Positions 1 to 11,527 of a DNA stretch of 64,000 nucleotides are shown here, piece after piece. Each line of letters opens with the position of its first letter. Position 1 is the first letter of the stretch. The stretch comes from Jaltomata sinuosa (Eukaryota; Streptophyta; Magnoliopsida; Solanales; Solanaceae): assembly GCA_003996215.1 (NCBI GenBank), contig QJPP01000277.1, forward strand, positions 682,001 through 746,000. The letters run 5' to 3'. The notes under the pieces were generated by a model. The model ran no database searches, was not told the origin of the DNA, and saw only the letters and a list, made by a program, of their open reading frames with translations. Position numbers and translations under genes: made by a program.

Positions 1-401
1 AATGGAGTACCTGGAAGAATGATCCTCCTGCATTATCAATTGAATCAAGTCACAAACTATCAGAACACAAATATGGCCCACAAATCTCAAGACACCCTCT
101 AAATCTAAGGCAACCCTCCTGGCCTCTCCATTAAACACCTGATCTCTTAGTCTACAAAGTTGACCATCCTTAAACTACCTCTCTCGAATCTACTCCCACA
201 ATATAGAATGAGCCTCAACTCAGTCAAGAATCCTCCCTGGGTTTGAAATGTCAAGTCAAACTAACCTATTGGCTAAGGACTGAATGTCTAAAGCCAAAGG
301 CCTCTCAAAAACATATAAGAAGGCTAAATTACCCATACTCACTACCTTCCTACTCAAGGCATCTGCTACCATATTTGCCTTGCCTAGATGGTAAAGAATA
401 G
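1..401 (-). pseudogene. Old Tekay-type element T0: RNase H end and integrase start (remnant)
   Basis: On the minus strand this is the junction between RNase H and integrase of a Ty3/gypsy polyprotein. The clearest stretch is near 300-400, where the translation gives YHLGKANMVADALSRK, the conserved end of the RNase H/connection region (usually YHPGKANVVADALSRK), followed by a linker ending near LANRLV. The part left of about 250 aligns with the integrase N-terminal region of T1 (about 4650-4900), but the frame is broken. The sequence stops abruptly at 401, where T1 is inserted, and resumes at 11523. It is a dead fragment whose left end lies outside the window. Confidence 0.85.
397..401. repeat. 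Left target-site duplication of T1 (AATAG)
   Basis: AATAG directly before the LTR start TGTCACGACC. It matches the right copy at 11523-11527, as expected from a Ty3/gypsy integrase with 5-bp staggered cuts. Confidence 0.9.
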
Positions 402-1114
402 TGTCACGACCCAAAATTGGGCCATGATGGCGTCTACATAACCCCCTAGTAGACAAGCCAAAACCCAATGATGCGGAAGACAATAATAATAATTAAACTA
501 AGGAAAATAGAAGATATAAATGAAAGGACAGGGCCAATAGAATATATACATACCAACGTAAAAAATATACAAAAGATGGCCCTAAAGTGACCGAATAGAC
601 AAAACAACACGAGGACCAACCCGGACCTGATATCACTAGTACAAGAGCGACTAAGCAAGGAGTATCTATACCACAGACTCTGTCTATCTAAAATACAAAA
701 ATATAGATAGAATATTTAAGATGGAAAGCATGTAAAGTCTCCAAAAGCACCGGGAGCTCACCACAATCTGAACTGCAATAGGCCTCGAATGACAAGAGGG
801 TCAATGAGGGTGGCTCGTACTAGGTGTTGCATCTGAAAAAGATACAGAGTGTAGTATGAGTACCAAGACAACGGGTACCCAGTAGGCATCATAGGCTGAT
901 CGAGCACAAAAAGATAATATATAAAATAAATTATAGGAAAGTACACAAAATACAAGGATCCACCTAAATCTAGTTATAAAACTGAAAAAAGAAATATCCT
1001 AACCAACAAAAAGGTAATACTAATAAAATTAATACAAGAAACCGACAATACAAGTACACCCAAGTCGATGCAATGCTATGAGATATGATGTGATGCATAA
1101 ATGCATAATAGTAT

Positions 1115-1310
1115 AAACCCGAAATATCGCATCGGGTACCCGAAATACCCATCGGACTATGCATATATATGTATGTGTGCATATAGGAAGTAAAAATCTA
1201 GAATAATACATCAGAGGCCTGGAATACCGCATTGGACTATAATTATATATATGAATGAAAATAAGGCCCAGAATAACGCATCGGGTGTCCAGAATACCGC
1301 ATCGAACTTA
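1115..1310 (-). repeat. Short repeat set in T1 3' LTR (AATACCGCATCGG words)
   Basis: About six imperfect copies of a word like GAATACCGCATCGGACTAT or GCATCGGGTGCC, separated by AT-rich spacers with TATATATG. One copy contains the perfect palindrome CGGGTACCCG (1133-1142). The matching block in the other T1 LTR is at 9263-9470. Its place relative to the promoter resembles the hairpin minisatellites of the other LTR families in this window. Confidence 0.6.
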
Positions 1311-2439
1311 AGTATGCATATTTAAAAATAGCGGTGAAAAGGTCTGGGTATATCCCTTGGACCGGCATAAAAGTATTACTTTTCCTTTCCAAAATCAATA
1401 GTAAACCCAGTATAACTCTTCAAACATCCAAGAACCACAGTATCCATAGTAAAACTCCAATTTTAAATCCAAAAGCCTCGAAAACTTTCCTTTTCTGTAT
1501 CGATAATATGCAATGCAATATGAGCATGAAATAACCATAACCAAAGAAAGTAGCACACCATAAGGCAAAAAAGGGAAAAATACCCTCCAAATCAAGAGAA
1601 CTGACTTGGAAACTCCATCCAAATCTAAGCTATGGCCTCGGGGCCACGGTTACAACCAACCAACAATTAAAGCGAAAATAGCAGAAAATAATAATGGAGA
1701 CCACTACGAGCATCTACTCTACCTGTAAAATCTCCTAAAAGTATACTAAAGATTCTACGCTAGGCATAACAATACTACGGGCTCCTAGACTAAGGATAAC
1801 ATGAGTAAATTCTAATCTATGATCCGAAATGACCATAATAATATAAATCACAAAATTTAAGCCTAATACCACCTAAAGTCCAACCTAACATTCCAATAAC
1901 ATATGATATATAAAATCTAACTAAACTCAGTCTAGAAAGTAAACTATAACCTACCTCGGGGCCGAACAACAAACACGAACTGTCACTCGTGTGCCTTCTC
2001 CTTCCAAATAGCCTCAGAAAGTTGTCACGCTATCAAGAACATAAACTAGGTGTCAAGACGAGAATAATGACACCCATATTGATATACAGAAAATTAGGCC
2101 AAAAATCGGGTCAGAAAATGACCCTCGGGGCCCGCGCAATGAAACAAAAATTAAAATTCACATTTATGGTCGCGGTGGGTTTAGGAACCCATGCTCAAAA
2201 CTTGAGTATGAACGGGGTTCGTTTCGAGGCCCAAAACAGCCACGATGTGCTACTAATACAAGGGAAAAAACCAATGGGGATTACGGGCTTTTAACGACAA
2301 TTTAAACGACGGAAGGGAGGAGAGGTGTAGAGGGGATTTACCGGATGAAGTGGACTGAGCAAAGGGATTGAAACCGGAGCTTGGAAGCTTTATCAGTGGG
2401 AGAACAATGAAAATATGAAGGAGAAAATGATGTTGGAAG

Positions 2440-2675
2440 CTTAAATAGCTGCCAGGGGTCCTTCAACGCGATCGCGAAGGACCTAATGCGTTCGCGAGGG
2501 AACGCTAGCCAAACTATCGTGATCGCGATGGTCCAGCCCTGCGTTCGCGAAAAGGAAACTGGGCAGGGTCTTAGCCAGCTTCATCGCGGTCGCGAAGGGA
2601 AAACCATGCGATCATGATGGTCAAGAAACTAGACCATCACGAATGCGATGGCCACCTCGCGATCGCGATGACCAA
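2440..2675 (-). promoter_or_regulatory. T1 3' LTR promoter: TCGCGA palindrome cluster and TATA-like box
   Basis: Seen directly: about eight copies in some 210 bases of a word close to GCGATCGCGATGG, with variants GCGTTCGCGA, GCGGTCGCGA and GTGATCGCGA. The best copy, TCGCGATCGCGA at 2657-2668, is a perfect 12-bp palindrome. On the minus strand the cluster ends next to AGCTATTTAAGC, a TATA-like box, then CT-rich leader. I infer a promoter-proximal cis element; no factor is known to me. Diverged copies are mostly C-to-T or G-to-A changed. Confidence 0.6.
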
Positions 2676-3368
2676 TTGGTCTGCAACTTTTATAGCAACA
2701 ACCAGCATTTTACAAAGGCCAAAAGTTCATCCGATGGACCCCTGGGATTCATTCGAAACCCCGTGAACACAAACCAACCATGCTACCTAACAAGAAACAA
2801 CATTCCTGACTTAATGGAAATAACATAACTCCCAACAGAGATTGTTTTAATAAAAAGTGAGCCCCGTGCACAAAACTGACTCGGAACTCAATACCTCAAA
2901 ACAAGTCCAGAAGCCCTAGGACCCAAACACAAGGTCTCTCTAGCCCAAAGTCGACATTCCAGAGCTAAAAGCGATGACGAAATTTCCATCTGAGGCCGCA
3001 TTCTCCGAATGTTGACCAAAGTCAACCCTACCAGCCAAACTATCTTAAAAACACAGAAAGCAACACAAAATCAAACTGAAAGCACTCAGACCCAGACTAA
3101 TGGTCCTATTAGACCAAAGTCACCGTTTCGAAGCCAACAGAACTGTCAAAATTTGATTCTGAGCATGTTTACCAAGAAAGTTGACCGAAGTTAAAGATTT
3201 TCTAAGTTCAAGTTCTAAAATAGGGAAATGGTCATAATGACCTAACGAACGGCCCGGGTACCAAACCGTCAATCTTGACAAGTCATAAATGACCTGTAGG
3301 TGCTAAGGGAAAGTTCAAAACATGGAAAAAGCATGAAAAATAGGAAAATGATTGGGAGGGTCATTACA

Positions 3369-4900
3369 ACATCCACTACTAAAAGAACTTTCATCCGTAA
3401 AAGTTAGAAAATAGATAGTACCTGAAGACTTGAAAAGACGAGGATAACGGGTATGCATGTCAATCTCGATCTCCCAAGTATCTTCCTCAACAGGACAATA
3501 CCGACTTTGAACCTTAACTAACGGAATCTCCTTAGACCTCAACTTCCTAACTTGCCTGTCCAAAATAGTAATAGGCTCCTCCTCAAAAGCTAAGGACTCA
3601 TCCAACTAAACTGACTCTAACTGAAGCACGTGAGTCTCATCCAGAATATACCGCCGCAGCATAGAGACATGAAACATAGGATACAGACTGGAAAGAGCAG
3701 GAGGCAAGGCTAACTCATAAGCAACTTCTCTAATATGACGAAGGATCTAAAATGGCCCAATAAACCTTGGACTGAGCTTACCCTTCCTCCCGAACCTCAT
3801 CACGCCCTCATGGGTGATACCCAAAGGAACATACTGTCACTCACCATGAACTCTAGATCTCTAACTCTCCGGTCAGCATAACTCTTCTGCCTACTCTGGA
3901 CAGTGCGAAGTCTCTCCTGAATAACTCAAACTCTATCCATAGAATCACGAAGAAATTCAATACCCCACGGCCTAACCTCGAAAGCATCAAACTAACCCAC
4001 TAGAGATTTACACCGCCTGCCATACAAAGCCTCAAATGGAGCCATCTGAATGCTAGAATGGTAACAATTATTATATGCAAACTCTGCCAAGGCTAAACAT
4101 TGGTCCCACTAACACCCGAAATCAATAACACAGGCTCGCAATATATCCTCCAGAAACTCAATAGTATGCTCTGACTAACCATCTATCTGCGGATGAAAAG
4201 TGGTGCTAAGCTCAACCCTAGAACCCAACTCTCTCTAAATAGACCTCCAGAAGTGCAAAGTGAACTGAGTACCTCGGTCGGAGATGATAGAAATTGGCAC
4301 ACCATGCAAACGAACATTATCCTGAATATAGATCTGAGCCAACCTCTCGGAACTGTAGAAAGTCTGAACCGGCAAAAAATGAGCAAACTTCGTCAACCTA
4401 TCCATGATAACCCAAATAGCATCAAATTTTTGCAAGGTACGTGGCAAACCGACTACAAAGTCCATAGCAATCTGCACCTATTTCCACTCTTGAATGGGTA
4501 GCCTCTGAGAGAAACCACCTGGCCACTGGTGCTCAAACATCACCTGCTGACAGTTCAAGCACGTAGATACGAAAGCTAAAAAATCCCTCTTCATCCCACA
4601 CCACCAGTAGTGGTTCCTCAAGTCACGAAATAGCTTAGCTGCCCCAGGATGAATGGAATACCTAGAAAAATAAGCCTCCTCCAATATCAATCTGACCAAG
4701 TCACCAACTCTAGGAACGCAGATACGACCCTCGATCCTATGAATACCCTCTGAATCTAAAGTTGCCTTCCTAGCCTCACCACTCAACACCTTATCACGAA
4801 TGATCCTCAACCTTGCATTATCAAACTACTGTGCCCAAATATGCTCCAACAAGAAAGATCTAGCCTCAATACAAGCAGGAATACAACCCAGCTCAAAAAT
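3369..4900 (-). pseudogene. T1 integrase with C-terminal chromodomain (broken)
   Basis: Read on the minus strand. The N-terminal zinc-binding region (4478-4810) has the HPGAAKLF, NHYWW and CLNCQQV blocks of the HHCC domain. The catalytic core follows, with MDFVVGLP (first Asp) and ISDRGTQFT (second Asp) at 4235-4477. The Glu region reads QIDG-stop-SEHT; the TAG at 4175-4177 replaces the Gln of QTDGQSE. The chromodomain lies at about 3420-3575: ILDRQVRKLRSKEIPLVKVQ, then a Ser in place of the usual Trp, then CPVEEDTWE. This domain is thought to guide chromovirus integration to heterochromatin. Several frameshifts and stops make it non-functional. The last frame runs through into the first bases of the LTR. 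Confidence 0.9.
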
Positions 4901-6260
4901 GTCAAGTCTAACCAACCTGTTAGCCAAGGACTGGATATCGTAAGCTAAAGGTCGCTCCTCTATCGCTAAGAAATCCAAGCTACCCATATTCACTTCTTTC
5001 TAGCTCAAGGCATCTACCACCACGTTTGCCTTGCTCGGATGATAGAGAATAGAGAGGTCATAGTCCTTCAGTAACTCTAACCACCTACGCTACCTCAAAT
5101 TTAGATCCTTTTGGCTGAAAATGTATTGAATACTACGACGGTAAGTAAAGATCTCACAATGCATGCCATAAAGATAATGCCTCCACATCTTCAATGCGAA
5201 GACTACCGCCACTAACTCCAAATCATGTGTGGGGTAGTTTCTCTCATTCACCTTCAACTGTCTATAAGCATATGCAATACCCGACCCTGCTGCATCAAAA
5301 CACAACCCAAAATAATACTTGAAGCATCACAATATATAGTGAAACCCTGACCCTCGACCGGAAGAGTAAGAATTCGAGCTGAAGTCAATAAGGCCTTGAG
5401 CTTCAGAAAGCTCATCTCACACTCATCTGACCACTGGAAGGGAGAATTATTCTGAGTCAATCTAGTCGATGAAGCTGCTATCGAAGAAAATCCCTTCATA
5501 AACTGTCTATTATAACCTGCCAACTCGATGAAACTACAAACCTCGGTATGAGAGGTAGGCCTAGCCCAATCAAGAACTGCTGCAATCTTCACCGAATCTA
5601 CCATAACCCCATCTTTGGACACCACATGCCCTAAGAATGCCACAGACTCAAGTCAAAACTCACACTTAATGAATTTGGCATACAACTAGTGGTCTCGCAA
5701 GGTCTAAAGTACTACTCTAAGATGTTGCTCATACTTCTCTCTACTCCTCAAATAAATCATAATGTCATCGATGAACACAATCATAAATGAGTCCAAGTAG
5801 GCACTAAACACATGGTTCATCAACTCTATAAATGTTGCTGGGGCATTAGTAAACCCAAAAGACATAACTAGAAACTCATAATGGCCGTATCGAGTCCTAA
5901 ATGCAGTCTTTGGGATGTCCTCAGCCCTAATCCTCAACTGGTGATAACTGGACCTCAAATCTATCTTAAAGAACACTACCGCACCCTGTAGCTAGTCAAA
6001 CAAATCATCAATAAGCGGCATCGGATATCTGTTCTTAACTATCACCTTATTCAACTGCATGTAGTCAATATGCATAGGCATAGACCCATCTTTCTTCTTA
6101 ACAAACAGAATTGGAGCACCCCACGGAGACACACTAGGCCTGATGAACCCTCTACTTAATAGATCCTGAAGTTGATCCTTAAGCTCCCTCAACACAATAG
6201 GTGCCATCCGATATGGCGAAATAGAAACGGGCTTGGTGCCTGGCTCAACATGATACCAAA
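4900..6260 (-). pseudogene. T1 reverse transcriptase and RNase H (broken)
   Basis: Minus strand. RT fingers and palm: GFIRPSVSPWGAPILFVKKK and YMQLNKV at about 6000-6150, then FKIDLRSSYHQLRI, FRTRYGHYEF and the catalytic FIDD box (VFIDDIMIY, near 5750). A TAG at about 5992 replaces Gln in the LFDQLQGA block. The thumb and connection regions (5254-5643) carry FLGHVVSKDG and FIELAGYNRQF. RNase H follows with TIYCDASSIILG and the RQLKVNERNYPTHDLELVAV block, but the frame shifts near 5300. The Leu-Gly spacing and order match Ty3/gypsy pol. Dead by several stops and shifts. Confidence 0.92.
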
Positions 6261-6399
6261 ATCAATGTCACGATCAGGAGGAAGACCCAAAAGATCAGAA
6301 GGAAACACATCTGAATACTCGCAAACCACAGGAAATAACTCAAGAGGAGGTGTGATGGCACTAGTATCACGAACGTAGGCAAGATAAGCTAAGCACCCC

Positions 6400-6900
6400 T
6401 TCCTAATAAATCATTGGGCGCTCAAAAAAACATATAACACCCCTCAGAATGTGGCTATTGGAACCCTTCTATACGATAGGAGGGATACTAGGAATATGAA
6501 GAGTAACAGTCTTAGCGAAGCAATCCAAGACCGCAGATAAGAAGACAACCAATCCATGGCTAAGATCATATCAAAATCAACCATATCGAGTACAACCAAG
6601 TCCACCCACGTGTCGTACCCTAAGATTGTCACTACACAAGCCTGATGCACATGATACACTACTAAAGAATCACCTACTGGGGTAGATACACGCAAGGGCG
6701 CAGGCAAAGACTCACAAGGAGACTCCAGACAAGTGGCATAATAAGCAGATACATATAAGAATGTAGACCCCGGATTAAACAAAGCATAAGTAGACTGATG
6801 AAAATGGAGATTATACCTGTGATCACAGCATCTGAAGCCTCAGCCTCTGTCTGGCCTAGAACCACATACATGTGTCTCCGACCCCAACAACCACCTGACC
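6400..6900 (-). pseudogene. T1 aspartic protease (catalytic Asp lost)
   Basis: Minus-strand frame at 6444-6782. The active-site block reads FNPGSTFLYVS, where the family has LFDPGSTFSYVS: the catalytic Asp is Asn (codon 6774-6776), a change a single G-to-A explains. Downstream are VSTPVGDSLVV, VVLDMVDFDMILAMDWL and the hydrophobic-hydrophobic-Gly-like flap region, all typical of retropepsins of this group. The protease would have cut the Gag-Pol polyprotein. The frame ends early at 6444 in the linker to RT. Confidence 0.88.
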
Positions 6901-8343
6901 TATTGGACTGAGGACCACCTCTATTACCATGGGGACCACCCTTACTACCCTGTGAATCGCCTCTAGCTTGTGGTGCTGGAGCCCTGGGGGCCTAAACCAA
7001 CTGATCCTAACACCTAGGGTATTGTACCGATGGGCACTCTCTAGCAAGTGTCCTATCGAGCCACACTCATAACAATCCCGACCAAACTTACTTCGTTGTG
7101 AAGACCCAGCTGAATCAGAATGACCACCATGACCTGTGGACCCTGAATGACCATCTCATGGAGCAGGAACAATACTCTGGATACTCTGACCCTCAAAAGT
7201 CTTTAAAGCCGCCTAAACGGGCCGGCTCGGCTGGAAGCGCTGCTGGTGCTGACCTCTACCATAGTAGCCTCTAACACGGGCCTGTGAACCACTAAAACTG
7301 CCTTGGTGGTGGGGATTTTTATCACTGCCCCCATGGGCCTGGCAAAGTATGCCCTCAAAAGTATGAGCATGATCAACTACCTCCAGAAAAGACTGAACCA
7401 ATGCTACCATACCCTCTATGGCCAAGTGAAGATGCAAGGTCAAACCTCGAACAAATCGACGTATTCTCTCATGCTCGGTGGGAAGAATCATAGTGATATA
7501 TCTGGAAAACTAGTGGAAGCCGACCTCATACTCAGTCACAGTCATGGAGCCCTGCACCAACCCAGAGACTGATCTATCAACCACTCTCTCATGCTACACG
7601 GTATATACTTCTCTAGAATAGCTGCGGAGAACTGGACCCAAGTAAGCGAAGGTGACCTAGCTGGTCTGCAAGCAACATATGACCTCCACCACTATTTTGC
7701 TGGACCATCCACCTGAAAGGTGGTGTAATCTGCTCCATGTGACTCAACTAACCCCAAATTATGTAACCTCTTTTGGCAGCTAGTGAGAAACCCATGCGCA
7801 TCCTCCCTAGAAGCACCTGAAAACCTCGGAGGACCCAATCTCAAGAACCTACCCAGCATCTTCTGCTCCTCAAAAGACATAACTGGCATGGCTGGAAGAG
7901 GTGGAGCAACTGTAGCAATCGGTAATACCTCTAATCTGGGAGCCGCAATTGCAAGTTGTGCTCCTGAACCCTGTGTTGCCGCCTGAGCTAAAGTCTGACC
8001 CTCATCTCTAATCTGTGAAACAATCGGAGTGGCCGTCGAAGCTACGGGCGGAGTCATACCCTCGAGGAACCCCAAAAATCAAACCAAGGTGTCTTCCAAA
8101 ACTAGAGTAGCTACAAAACCTGCCGGATATTGGGCTAGCCCCATATGCTCTGGCTCATACTATACCTCATCCACTCTAACCTCAGGTTATGGTAACAGTA
8201 GTCTAGCCCGAGCCTGAGATGGCATCACAGCCCGTGCCCTACCTCAACCTTTGGGTTGAACTCTACCCCATCCCCTAGCATGGGGCTCTAACTACAGGCG
8301 CAAGAGCCTCGTGCTCACCCACTGCAGATCTCATCCGAACCAT
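6900..8343 (-). pseudogene. T1 gag (capsid and zinc knuckle, broken)
   Basis: Minus strand, starting at the ATG 8341-8343 (MVRMRSAVGEHEALAP...), the usual MVRTR-type start just after the primer site. A TAG follows after 22 codons. The capsid region is visible at 7692-8075 (EEQKMLGRFLRLGPPRFSGA, HGFLTSCQKRLHNLGL) and 7213-7491 (HERIRRFVRGL, HAHTFEGI). A CCHC zinc knuckle lies near 7030-7075 (CYECGSIGH), but a one-base deletion before its last Cys changes the frame. Gag would form the virus-like particle and bind RNA. Confidence 0.85.
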
Positions 8344-8530
8344 CTGAGAAAGCGTGAAACAAAGATACTCAGAAGTTGATCAACTCAAGAATGCACGGCA
8401 AGGAATCAAATAATCTGACATACTTCCTAGGAAAGTCGTATAGCCTCTCACAGATTGGATACAAATGCCATTGTATCGATCCATAAGACTCTAATAGATA
8501 CTTTGCTCTTGTACTGGCGAGACCAGTGAA

Positions 8531-8548
8531 CCTAGAGCTCTGATACCA
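8531..8548 (-). other. T1 primer-binding site (initiator-Met tRNA)
   Basis: The minus strand reads TGGTATCAGAGCTCTAGG just downstream of the 5' LTR (three bases away). TGGTATCAGAGC is complementary to the 3' end of plant initiator tRNA-Met, the usual primer of Tekay/Del elements. Confidence 0.88.
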
Positions 8549-9262
8549 CTCTGTCATAACCCAAAACTGGGCCATGATGGCGTCTACATAACCCCCCAGT
8601 AGACAAGCCAAAACCCAATGATGTGGAAGACAATAATAATAATTAAACTAAGGAAAGCGGAAGATATAAATAAAAATACATGGCCAATAGCATATATACA
8701 TACCAAAGTACAAAATATACAAAAGATGACCCTAAAGTGACTGAATAGACAAAACAACACGATAACCAACCCAGGCCTAGTATCAGTAGTACAAGAGCGA
8801 CTAAGAGAGGAGTAGCTATATGACAGACTCTGTCTATCCAAAATACAAAAATATAGACAAAATATACAAGTTGTAAAGCATGTAAAGTCTCCAAAAGTGT
8901 CGAGAGCTCACCGCGATCCAAACTGCAATAGGCCTCGAATGACAGGAGGGTCAATGAGAGCGGCTCATACTAGGTGCTGTATTAGAAAAATATGTAGAGT
9001 GTAGTATGAGTACCAAGACAACGGGTACCCAGTAGGCATCATAGGCCAACTGAGCACAAAAAGATAATATATAAAATAAATCATAGGAAAGTACAAAAAA
9101 TACAGGGATCCACCTAAATCTAGTTATAAAACTGAAAACAGAAATACCTAACCAACAAGAGGGCAATAATAATAAAATCAATACAAGCAACCGACAATCC
9201 AAGTACACCCAAGTCGATGCAATTCTATGAGATATGATGTGATGTATGAATGCATAATAGTA

Positions 9263-9470
9263 CAAACCCACAATACCGCATCGGGTGCCCGAAATACCAC
9301 ATCAGACTATGCATATATATGTATGTGTGCATATAGGAAGTAAAAATCCATAATAACACATCGGGGGTCCGGAATACCGGATCGGACTATAAGTATATAT
9401 ATGAATAAAAATAATGCCCAGAAAAATGCATCGCGTGTATGGAACACCGCATCGGACTATGAGTATGCAT
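9263..9470 (-). repeat. CCGCATCGG repeat set in T1 5' LTR
   Basis: Counterpart of 1115-1310. It contains ACCGCATCGGGTGCCCGA (with inverted arms TCGGG/CCCGA), CATCGGGGGTCC and ACCGGATCGGACTAT. Copies are imperfect and about 60-70 bases apart. Confidence 0.55.
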
Positions 9471-10594
9471 ATTTGAAAATAGCAGAGAAAAGGTTTGGGT
9501 ATATCCCTTGGACCGGCATAAAAGTAGTACTTTTCCCTTCCTTTTCAAAATAAATAGTAAACCCAGTATAAATCTTCAAACATCCAAGAACCACAGTATC
9601 TATAGTAATCTCCAGTTTTAAATCAAAAAGCCTCGAAAACATTCCTTTTCTGTATCAATAATATCCAATGCAATATGAGCATGAAGTATCCATAACCAGA
9701 GAAATTAGCACACCACAAGGCAAAACACAACAAAATACCCTTCAAAACAAGAGAACTGACCTGGAAACTCCGTCCAAATCCAAGTTATGGCCTCGGGCCC
9801 ACATTTACACACAACCAACAATTAAAGAAAAAATAGCAGAAAATAATTACGGAGACCACTATGAGCATCTACTCTACCTGTAAAATCTCCTATAAGCATA
9901 CGAAGGATTTTACACTAGGCATAACAATACTACGAGCTCCTAGACTAAGGATAGCATGAGTAAATTCTAATCTATGATCTGAAATGGCCATAATAATATA
10001 AATCACAAAATTTAACCCTAATACCACCTAAAGTCTAACATAACATTCCAGTAACATATGATATATAAAATCTAACTAAACTCAGTCTAGAAAGTAAACC
10101 GTAACCTTCCTCGGGAATAAATTGCAAACATGAATCCTCACTCATGTGCCTTCCCCTTCGAAACAACCTCAGAAAGCTGTCAGACTATCAAGAACATAAA
10201 CTAGGTGTCAATATGAGAAGAACGACACCCATATTGATATACGAAAAATTGGGTCAGAAATTGGGTCAAAAAATGACCCTCGGGGCCTGCGTAATGAAAT
10301 AGAAAATAAAATTCACAATTATGGTCGCGGTGGGTTAAGGAACCCATACTCAAAACTTCAGCGCGAATAGGGTTCGTGTCGTGGCCCAAAATAGCCCCGA
10401 AGTGCTACTAATACAAGGGAAATAAACAACGGGGATTACAGACTTTTATCGAGAATTTAAATGATGGAAGGGAGGAGAGGTGTAGAGGGGACTTACCAGA
10501 TGAAGTAGACTGAGCAAAAGACTTGAAACCGGAGCTTGGAAGCTTTATCAATGGGAGAACAATGAAAATATGAAGGAGAAAATGATGTTGGCAG

Positions 10595-10830
10595 CTTAAA
10601 TAGCTGTTAGAGGTCCTTCATCCCGATCGTGAAGGACCCCACGCATTCGCGAGGTAACACTGGCCAGACCATCGTGAATGCAATGGTCCAGCCCCGCATT
10701 GGCGAAGAGGAAACTGGGCTGGGTCTCAGCTGGCTTTATCGCGGTGGCAAAGGGAAACCCACGCGATCGCGATGGTCAAAAAACTAGACCATCGCAAATA
10801 TGATGTCCACCTCGCGATCGTGATGACCAA
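10595..10830 (-). promoter_or_regulatory. T1 5' LTR promoter: palindrome cluster and TATA-like box
   Basis: Same arrangement as in the 3' LTR. Words CCGATCGTGAAGG, GCATTCGCGAGG, ATCGTGAATGCAATGG, GCGATCGCGATGG and GCGATCGTGATG, then AGCTATTTAAGC on the minus strand. More copies are decayed (CG to CA or TG) than in the 3' LTR. Confidence 0.6.
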
Positions 10831-11522
10831 CTGGTCTGCAACTTTTATTGCAGCAACCAGCATTTCACAAAGGCTAAAAGTTCATCCGATGGACCCTCGA
10901 GATTTATTGAGAACCCTATGAACACAAACTAACCATGCTACCCAACCAGAAATAACATTCCAGACTCAATGGAAATGATAAAACTCCCAACAGAGATTGT
11001 TTTATTGAAAAGTGGGCTCCGTGCCCAAAAGTGACTCAGAACTCAATACCTTAAAACAAGTTCGGAAGCCTCGAGACCCAAACCCAGGATCCCTCTAGCC
11101 CAAAGTCAATATTTCAGAGCTAACAACGCTGATGAAATTTCCATCTGAGGCTGTCTTCTCCAAATGTTGACCAAAGTCAATCCTACTAGCCAAAATGGCT
11201 TGAAAACACAAAAAGCAACACAAAACCAAATTGAAAGAACTCAGACCCAGACCAATGGTCCTACTAGACCTAAATCCTTGTCCAGAGCCAACGTAACTGT
11301 CAGAATTCGATTCTGAGCATGTTTACCAAGAAAGTTGACCAAAGTCAAAGATTTTCTAAGTTTAAGTTCTAAAACAGGGAAATTATCATAATGACCTAAC
11401 AAACAGCCCGGGCACCGAACCGTCAGTCCCGGCAAGTCATAAATGACCTGTAGTCGCTAAGGGAAAGTTCAAAATATATAAAAAGCATGAAAAATAAGAA
11501 AATGACTGGGAGGGTCATTACA

Positions 11523-11527
11523 AATAG
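11523..11527. repeat. Right target-site duplication of T1 (AATAG)
   Basis: Identical to 397-401. The sequence after it (AGAGGTCATAGTCC) continues the T0 RNase H region, matching T1's own copy near 5045-5065. Confidence 0.9.

Larger units (their letters stand above)
402..3368 (-). repeat. 3' LTR of T1 (2967 bp)
   Basis: Bounded by TG at 402 and CA at 3368 (plus-strand view) and homologous along its length to 8552-11522. Read on the minus strand it starts with a long U3. A cluster of TCGCGA-type palindromes lies at 2466-2675, followed at once by a TATA-like AGCTATTTAA (2440-2449), the likely promoter. About 1.1-1.3 kb further downstream lies a set of CCGCATCGG repeats (1115-1310). It holds no gene. 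Confidence 0.92.
402..11522 (-). mobile_element. T1: near-complete Ty3/gypsy chromovirus (Tekay/Del type)
   Basis: A full retrotransposon read on the minus strand: 5' LTR 8552-11522, primer site, gag, protease, RT, RNase H, integrase, chromodomain, 3' LTR 402-3368. Both LTRs run TG...CA on the plus strand (TGTCACGACC or TGTCATAACC to GGGTCATTACA). The flanking five bases are AATAG on both sides (397-401 and 11523-11527), a perfect target-site duplication. The interrupted sequence reads on correctly across the gap into another RNase H region, so this is a clean nested insertion into T0. The first 165 bases of the two LTRs differ at roughly 15 sites by eye, so the insertion is not recent. All reading frames are broken. 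Confidence 0.95.
8552..11522 (-). repeat. 5' LTR of T1 (2971 bp)
   Basis: Starts TGTCATAACCC at 8552 and ends GGGTCATTACA at 11522 in plus-strand view; homologous to 402-3368. It keeps the same modules: the palindrome cluster at 10619-10830, the TATA-like AGCTATTTAA at 10595-10604 (minus strand) and the CCGCATCGG repeats at 9263-9470. Being the upstream LTR, its promoter would have driven the element. Confidence 0.92.
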
